Of a DNA stretch of 64,000 bases, positions 58,863-64,000 are shown in pieces (positions within the stretch are counted from its first letter, which is position 1; each line of letters starts with the position of its first letter). The translations under genes were made by a program, and so were the position numbers. This DNA comes from Epiperipatus broadwayi (lineage: Eukaryota; Onychophora; Udeonychophora; Euonychophora; Peripatidae), in assembly GCA_028023455.1 (NCBI GenBank), contig JAQFVV010012400.1:15989490-16053489 (forward strand). Reading direction: 5' to 3'. The notes beneath the pieces are model-generated. The model saw nothing but the letters and a program-made list of their open reading frames with translations. It was not told the DNA's origin and did not search any database.

Positions 58863-59065
58863 TTCCTTTTAACATTTTTCTCAAAAAAAGAATTTCTAAT
58901 ATAAAGTTTTTCTTTTTCTCCACAAACTATGTCCTCTCTCATTTCTACTACCATAACCAAAATTACCTACAGCATTTTCATCTTTCATTTGTTTACCAAT
59001 TCTACCATTAAAGTTTCCAATAACAATTTTAAAATGTTGTTTACTCTAATAAAAACTTTCTGTAC

Positions 59066-60874
59066 ATATATATATATATATATCATTAAAATTGGTCAAC
59101 ACTTAGACAACCCTAATATCAATAACAATCTCAATCTGTTGTCAAGGCAACCTCCTTTTACATGTTTGCAATATATAGAATACAATATATAAGATATAAT
59201 AGGCTTATAACAATGTATAATAACAATCACATTATAAAAGTTGCTCAAGCATTGGAAAGCTTGGATTGGTAAGAATAATGAGTAGCAGTAAAATTTGAGA
59301 AAACTATTTGAGAAAATCTGAAAAGATAAGAAGAGGTGGCTAAATGATCAAACATTTTGTTGATTCACAGATGTGATTGATATACTGATTTATAATATAA
59401 TAGAAAAAAGCAGGGATTAAAAAAGTGTGAGAAAATGACTTGTAAAAAGTTTGAGACTGGCTATTAGGTTAAAATTTAACTTTACCCTTTATACCATCTG
59501 GGGGGGGGGGGATTAGTAAGAGTTATGGCTTATTTAAGTAATTTTTATAAAATTTAATATTAAATATATATATAAATAAGTGAACTAAATTGGTAAGCAA
59601 ACATTATTCAAAGTGGGAAGACTCTGAAATCCTTGCATAAATGCAAATTGCATTCATTCTTCAAATCTTAATTTAGTGAGAAAAAAGATTTTTTAAATGT
59701 ATCATTTATTATTCTAAAAATATGCATTATAGCAGAGTGCTATACATAAGGAGTGGAAAGAGAGATACTCTGAATTGTTTGATATAATGATAGAATAGTA
59801 ACCTCAATTCTATTATTTCTGGATCTCAGACTTCTTATGAACTCCAAAGCAATTGTTTATTTATTTATTTAATGGAAAGGAGGCAAAAAAGTATTGGTAT
59901 CATTCTTTGTCAGAATTTAAAGTCTTGTGAAAATCAAGAAAGCTAAATTAATAAGATATTGCTATCTGTGTATGTGTGTGTATATATATTAAGAACTATT
60001 CATAAATGAATATTATTCTAAGTTCCGAATATTAACAGAAATAGACAAAAAATAAGGATTATGTGAAGTCTATGCTAACCAATTCTCAGAATATAAGTTT
60101 ATTTTCATATGTCATATATTACTCAATAAGTTTATTTGGTATCTTCTGATGGCATCTTTTAGCCCCCCCCCCTTCTTTTTTTTTCAATAAAGTTTTTTGA
60201 CAGATTCCAACATTTTGACTAATTGTATATCTTTATTACATTATCATCAAAAATGGAAAGTAATTTAATCAATACTGATACAATTTTTAAGTAAATAATA
60301 TAAAATACCATTATATAACTGCAATAATTCTATATATTTATTATAACAATAATACAAAAAGGCTTCTTTTGGCAAACATTTTTTGTCTTTCTCAATGTGA
60401 TTATAAACTATTTTAAATCTTCAATTTATATTGCACACATAGTGACATCTATTGTTTTTTACATAAACTTCATTAGAACCAAAAATAATGGGAGGAAAAT
60501 AATCCAATATTTATAAATATAACACATGAAAGCAAAACTTATCAATTAAGCAACATATAACAATTATACAAAATGTATAAAAAATACATTATATAAAGAT
60601 ATATAACTTTCCACTCATTATATTGTGTCCCCCCCCCCTCTATATTCTTTCAATGAAACTAACTAACCAATATTACATCTCTTTATTATTTGAAATAATG
60701 TTATAATGTAATTGCATATTCTCCTTGTTTAGCTAGCAAAAAAATATTCTACCTGGTCTTAAGATTTTGCCATCATAACTTCAGAATATTATACATTTTA
60801 TATTTATAGGATATTATGTAAAAAACAGTCCTATATATAAAACTGATTAATATCCTATCTTCTAATTTCTTCAG
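59066..60874. other. AT-rich stretch, nothing recognised
   Basis: No supported gene. A TA microsatellite lies at about 59068-59081, a G-run at 59500-59511, and C-runs at 60163-60172 and 60629-60638. Confidence 0.5.
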
Positions 60875-60917
60875 TGCTTCGACACCCTGGATATTGCATT
60901 GCACATCAACATTCCAG
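60875..60917 (+). other. Exon-like segment, 43 nt
   Basis: A pyrimidine-rich acceptor (TCTTCTAATTTCTTCAG) precedes TGCTTCGACACCCTGGATAT, and the segment ends ...ACATTCCAG before GTTAGT, a good animal donor. The base composition is clearly less AT-biased than the flanks. All three frames are open; the first reads CFDTLDIALHINIP plus a split codon. An internal exon of a host gene with very long introns would look like this. I do not recognise the family, and one short candidate could be chance. Confidence 0.35.
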
Positions 60918-62754
60918 GTTAGTCTTTTCATCTTAAAAGTTATTTCAATATTTAAGTTGATTTATATTCACAAACTGATATTCATTTAAGATACATATTT
61001 CTCAATAGGTTGATAAATCACTTGAGTTTGTAAATATTAATTACTATATCCAAGTATTACATTCCATAGTTCTTGTTTACTTTTAATTGGTTCGCTTTAA
61101 ATATCATCTTTACCTTATTGGTTATTAGCAGTTTACTCAAAAGACCATTCCATCACTCACTGACTGTGATTCCGATAGATAGCATGAACACATGGCTTAT
61201 ATTATAGAAATGTAGAATGAATGCCCAGTAAAGCAAATTAATCTTTTAAAAAATTACAGTAGAACTCATTTAAATATCCTTTCTGACATCGAAAGTCATA
61301 ACGTTTTTTCATTTATATTCTTCCTAGCCTGAAGAGTAAATGGTATATCATCTTGATCTACAATCTCAGCCCATTTCATATCACTAAACTACAAGGAAGC
61401 AAATCATTTCCTATCTCCATCATGTCTAAAATTTTCTTGTTCCTTGTGCCATGTTCAAATGGCAATCTACTTATTCATTTTTTCAACATAGACATTCAAT
61501 GTTTAAATGGCTTGAAAAAAGCATGTTTTATGTGTGTTAGCACTGAGTAGAAAATATTGGCCCTTTTTCAATAATATATTGAATGCTCCTGAAGTAGGAA
61601 CCAATCTGGAATACCAATCTATTAAAAAGGCCTATTCATTATTTTCAACATAGTATGTAAAGGTGTTTTACAATTTCTTCCTTGAAAATAACTTGAATGA
61701 TGTTTTATCACCATCATTACATTATACCATTCTGGTCTGGTATAGATATTACGTATTAAAAAAACATTGCTCAAAGGTTCATAAGAAGTTCAAGATATAG
61801 AAATGACAGAGCTGGGCATAATCCCATGGATCTCAAGAATTAGTCTGTATTCTACGACTATACCAAAATCTTCATAGCATATATATTAGAAGTAAAAACA
61901 AAGTGAAAGAAAGATAATAATGATAAATCAATACATTTTTTTTTTCTCACAAAAAAACTCCTAAAAAAAGGATTATATATTTCAGTATAAGATAAATGTA
62001 TAATCAATCTATTAGAAGAAATATATCTTTAGAATTCAAATTTTATTAAAATAGTAGTTACTAACATGAGCCCGTGAGGAGATAGGTTCTCATCTGAGTT
62101 TTATTACCAACTCTGAGTATGTTATGGGTGATGTGTTTGAGTATTCACTTAAAAAGTACTATGATATATAACAAACAATAAACACAAAATAAAAGAATTG
62201 AAGCATAAAACAAATGCAAAAGAGATAACTTTTAATGGTTAAAAAAAACAACAACTTTGTTTAATAATTAAAAGATCTCACAATGCAATAATAGCATATC
62301 AGGCTGCCCTATTATGGTGTTTGAATCTAGGGTGGATAAGCATGAACATTTTCTCAACAAGTCTAGGATTTTTACTTCAGATAACGACCCATACATAGCA
62401 AATTCATTGTTGGTAGATGATATAATTGTTTTTAGCTTGGCAATAAAACTAGATAGAAAACTGCTTCAGTCCTCATCTTCCAACAATTGGCAAACCCGAC
62501 CGAATACTACAATTTCCATTGTTCCTTTGTGAGGAGTTGCAAAGTTTTAGCACTCAAGTGTTCCTTACACCTAAATTAAATATTTAAAAATTAAAATGCA
62601 AATAGAGGAATGATTCTATTTGGAAGGTAATAAACCTTTCTTACTAGTGTCGTCGTACATAATATTAAATCAACGATGTTAATAAGGATATACTATATAT
62701 ATTCTATGCAATAACCAAATGATTGGGGGGGGGGGGCAATATAGAAGACAACAA
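60918..62754. other. AT-rich stretch, no gene recognised
   Basis: 61250-61880 is slightly less AT-rich, with a 65-codon open frame (61353-61550) of no known family. No further clear exon was found. Confidence 0.4.
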
Positions 62755-62960
62755 CAATTAACAAATAATTAAAAATAAAAATTGATGATTGCTGGTTTAG
62801 CATGAAATATGTATATTGGTGATTATTTATCTTTTCAACATATATGAGTTTAAGTGTATCAGTGTTATGAGATAGAGTGGAGAATGGTGGGTCATGTGAA
62901 AGTCTGTGCTCATATACCCTATATATTACATATAGACACAGGTATGTAATAAGCCTGTGT
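62755..62960. repeat. Partial relative of the 7.5-kb MITE
   Basis: GATTGCTGGTTTAGCATGAA with following ATATGTATATTGGTGATTAT (62785 onward) is the inverted counterpart of the block at about 25865-25905 and of one arm at 7.6 kb. Confidence 0.45.
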
Positions 62961-63835
62961 GTTTTAGTTATTAAAAATAAAAATGTCAAATAAAATATAA
63001 ATTATATATATAATTAGCAAAAAAATACATATCTGGAATAGCCTTTAAAGTATTTATTTGATTTATTCTATATTGCAGTTTTTTTTTTGTTTTTGATTGA
63101 CTTAGCTGGGTTTATTTCGGGCAGTTTTGGGCTAAGTGTCACAAATCATATCCTTCCCTTTCCTCGCCGGGCCTGGATATATATACAATATGTTATTACA
63201 GTTGCTATTATATTTTAACAAAATTAATGAACAATATTTTAAAGGCAATTCTGTTCGTCTGTCTAACTTTAATTGACTTCCTTAAATAAATTGCTTTTTG
63301 TTTTTACATATTTTTAGTTATTTAAAGGTAATCAATCATTAGTTAAATCGAAATATTAAATACGTCATTTTTAAATAAAAATACTATTCGCTTCAAGTGA
63401 GCAATTGGTCATCTTAGCCCTTTTGTGCTTATCATTAGTTTGGCGCCCCAGGCAGTTAATCGGATCGTCTTATTCACAACAGAGACCTCTGCTGGAAAGC
63501 AACATCTTATTTTCAGATGGAGATCTTATCTTAGTAATTACGCGTTGCTATTGTCTACTTTTTATTTTGTTTTCCGAGTGTAATTAATTACGCTATTGAC
63601 CAAACACATGGAGTAGTAAATTTAACTAAGTTATTTTTAGAATTATCATAGTTGTTTAAACGTAAATATTTTTAAAAAATGTGAATTTCTGTTTGACTTT
63701 TATATAGATGTACGATACCCGTGGAAGTTGAAGTTTTTTTTTCAGTATCTTAAATTTCTTAAGCAATCTTAGAACATTTTTTTTTTGATAGCTTGCAAAT
63801 ATCCAACTAAATCATTATCATTGTCAATCTTTGTC
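62961..63835. other. Stretch without recognised gene, slightly GC-richer at 63400-63560
   Basis: A 60-codon open frame (63405-63587) begins MVILALLCLSLVW, resembling a hydrophobic leader, but no family is recognised. Confidence 0.35.
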
Positions 63836-64000
63836 TACTTGTAGAATAAAGCTTATCCGAGTTTATTAGAGTATTTTAATATATAACTTTGCTTTTAATC
63901 ATTCCAGCATACATTCTTATCCATCCATCTCACAAATGATTTATTTCTAGGTCTTTAATTTCTCTTGGGATCTAACCAGGATTTGAACATCTTATTTATT
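63836..64000 (-). mobile_element. RTE-clade LINE, copy E, 3' end, runs off the window
   Basis: TTGTAGAATAAAGCTTATCC and, further on, TTATCCATCCATCTCACAAA and TTTCTAGGTCTTTAATTTCT match the 3' ends of copies C and D. Only the 3' portion is inside the window. Confidence 0.6.

Larger units (their letters stand above)
56725..59065 (-). mobile_element. RTE-clade LINE, copy D, 5' truncated
   Basis: Minus strand from about 59065 to an ATC-type simple tail (56731-56745). The endonuclease C-terminal half remains (NFNGRIGKQ-like at about 59010, ELDYILTNRKYIFQDCNVLN in 58862-58572, then GSDHRLVRCKI). RT follows: KWAEDFYQELYSN (58220), KKGKIPGNDRIIIDILKE, PDDWKNAILIFKK (57980), palm VDYEKAFDY (about 57715), and a 3' region parallel to copy B. 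Frames are longer than in copies A and B, so it is less decayed, but each is closed by stops. Motif order matches RTE/BovB-like elements. Confidence 0.85.

Noticed and set aside
63405-63587. 60-codon frame starting with a signal-like MVILALLCLSLVW
   Set aside because: Short, no family, no upstream promoter or splice signal that I can defend.

Overview
The window is AT-rich eukaryotic, almost certainly metazoan, nuclear DNA with no recognisable complete host gene. The evidence for an animal genome is the mix of transposable elements: RTE-clade LINE relics, a second LINE whose reverse transcriptase and C-terminal zinc knuckle resemble a family I know from ticks, a Penelope-like reverse transcriptase, Ty3/gypsy-type LTR elements with a tRNA-Ser-type primer site, a mariner-like relic, tRNA-derived SINEs and several palindromic MITEs. 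No operons, Shine-Dalgarno sites or bacterial gene density are present. The host is probably an invertebrate, with an arthropod or mollusc most plausible. I cannot name the species.

Layout. 0.87-3.84 kb: RTE copy A (+), nearly full length but full of stops. 7.49-7.89 kb: palindromic MITE. 9.59-10.19 kb: RTE 3' fragment C (-). 13.65-16.44 kb: RTE copy B (-). 16.846-18.160 kb: a well-delimited 1.3-kb non-autonomous DNA transposon with 30-bp inverted ends, an 8-bp target duplication and an internal foldback. 19.47-20.05 kb: mariner-like relic (+). 23.116-24.362 kb: a miniature LTR element (TRIM-like) with only about 140 bp between LTRs that carry a minisatellite. 27.7-30.5 kb: an unusually CpG-richer patch with a 172-codon open stretch and a YY1-like motif, possibly a promoter or first-exon region. 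32.13-32.27 kb and 44.85-44.96 kb: two copies of one tRNA-derived SINE with target duplications.

36.02-36.54 kb: a 227-bp-armed palindrome whose two arms each carry a hammerhead-ribozyme-like motif. Related but decayed copies lie at 22.2, 42.3, 43.1, 43.5 and 43.9-44.3 kb. 37.359-38.982 kb: an internally deleted gypsy element keeping its LTRs, primer site and the last part of integrase. 45.93-46.33 kb: Penelope-like RT relic. 46.75-47.2 kb and 49.04-50.13 kb: GC-richer retroposed-transcript-like islands. 52.16-54.24 kb: 5'-truncated but well preserved LINE (-). 55.31-55.54 kb: palindromic MITE. 56.73-59.07 kb: RTE copy D (-). 60.875-60.917 kb: a single exon-like segment with good splice signals. 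63.84-64.0 kb: RTE copy E (-), running off the window.

The window therefore looks like intronic or intergenic DNA built from old and a few younger mobile elements. The LINEs would supply the machinery that mobilises the SINE. The Penelope-like RT is the natural candidate partner of the hammerhead-bearing repeats, since that ribozyme is established in Penelope-like elements; the link here is inference. The most interesting objects are the hammerhead-bearing palindrome, the TRIM-like element, and the 1.3-kb DNA transposon with its internal foldback.
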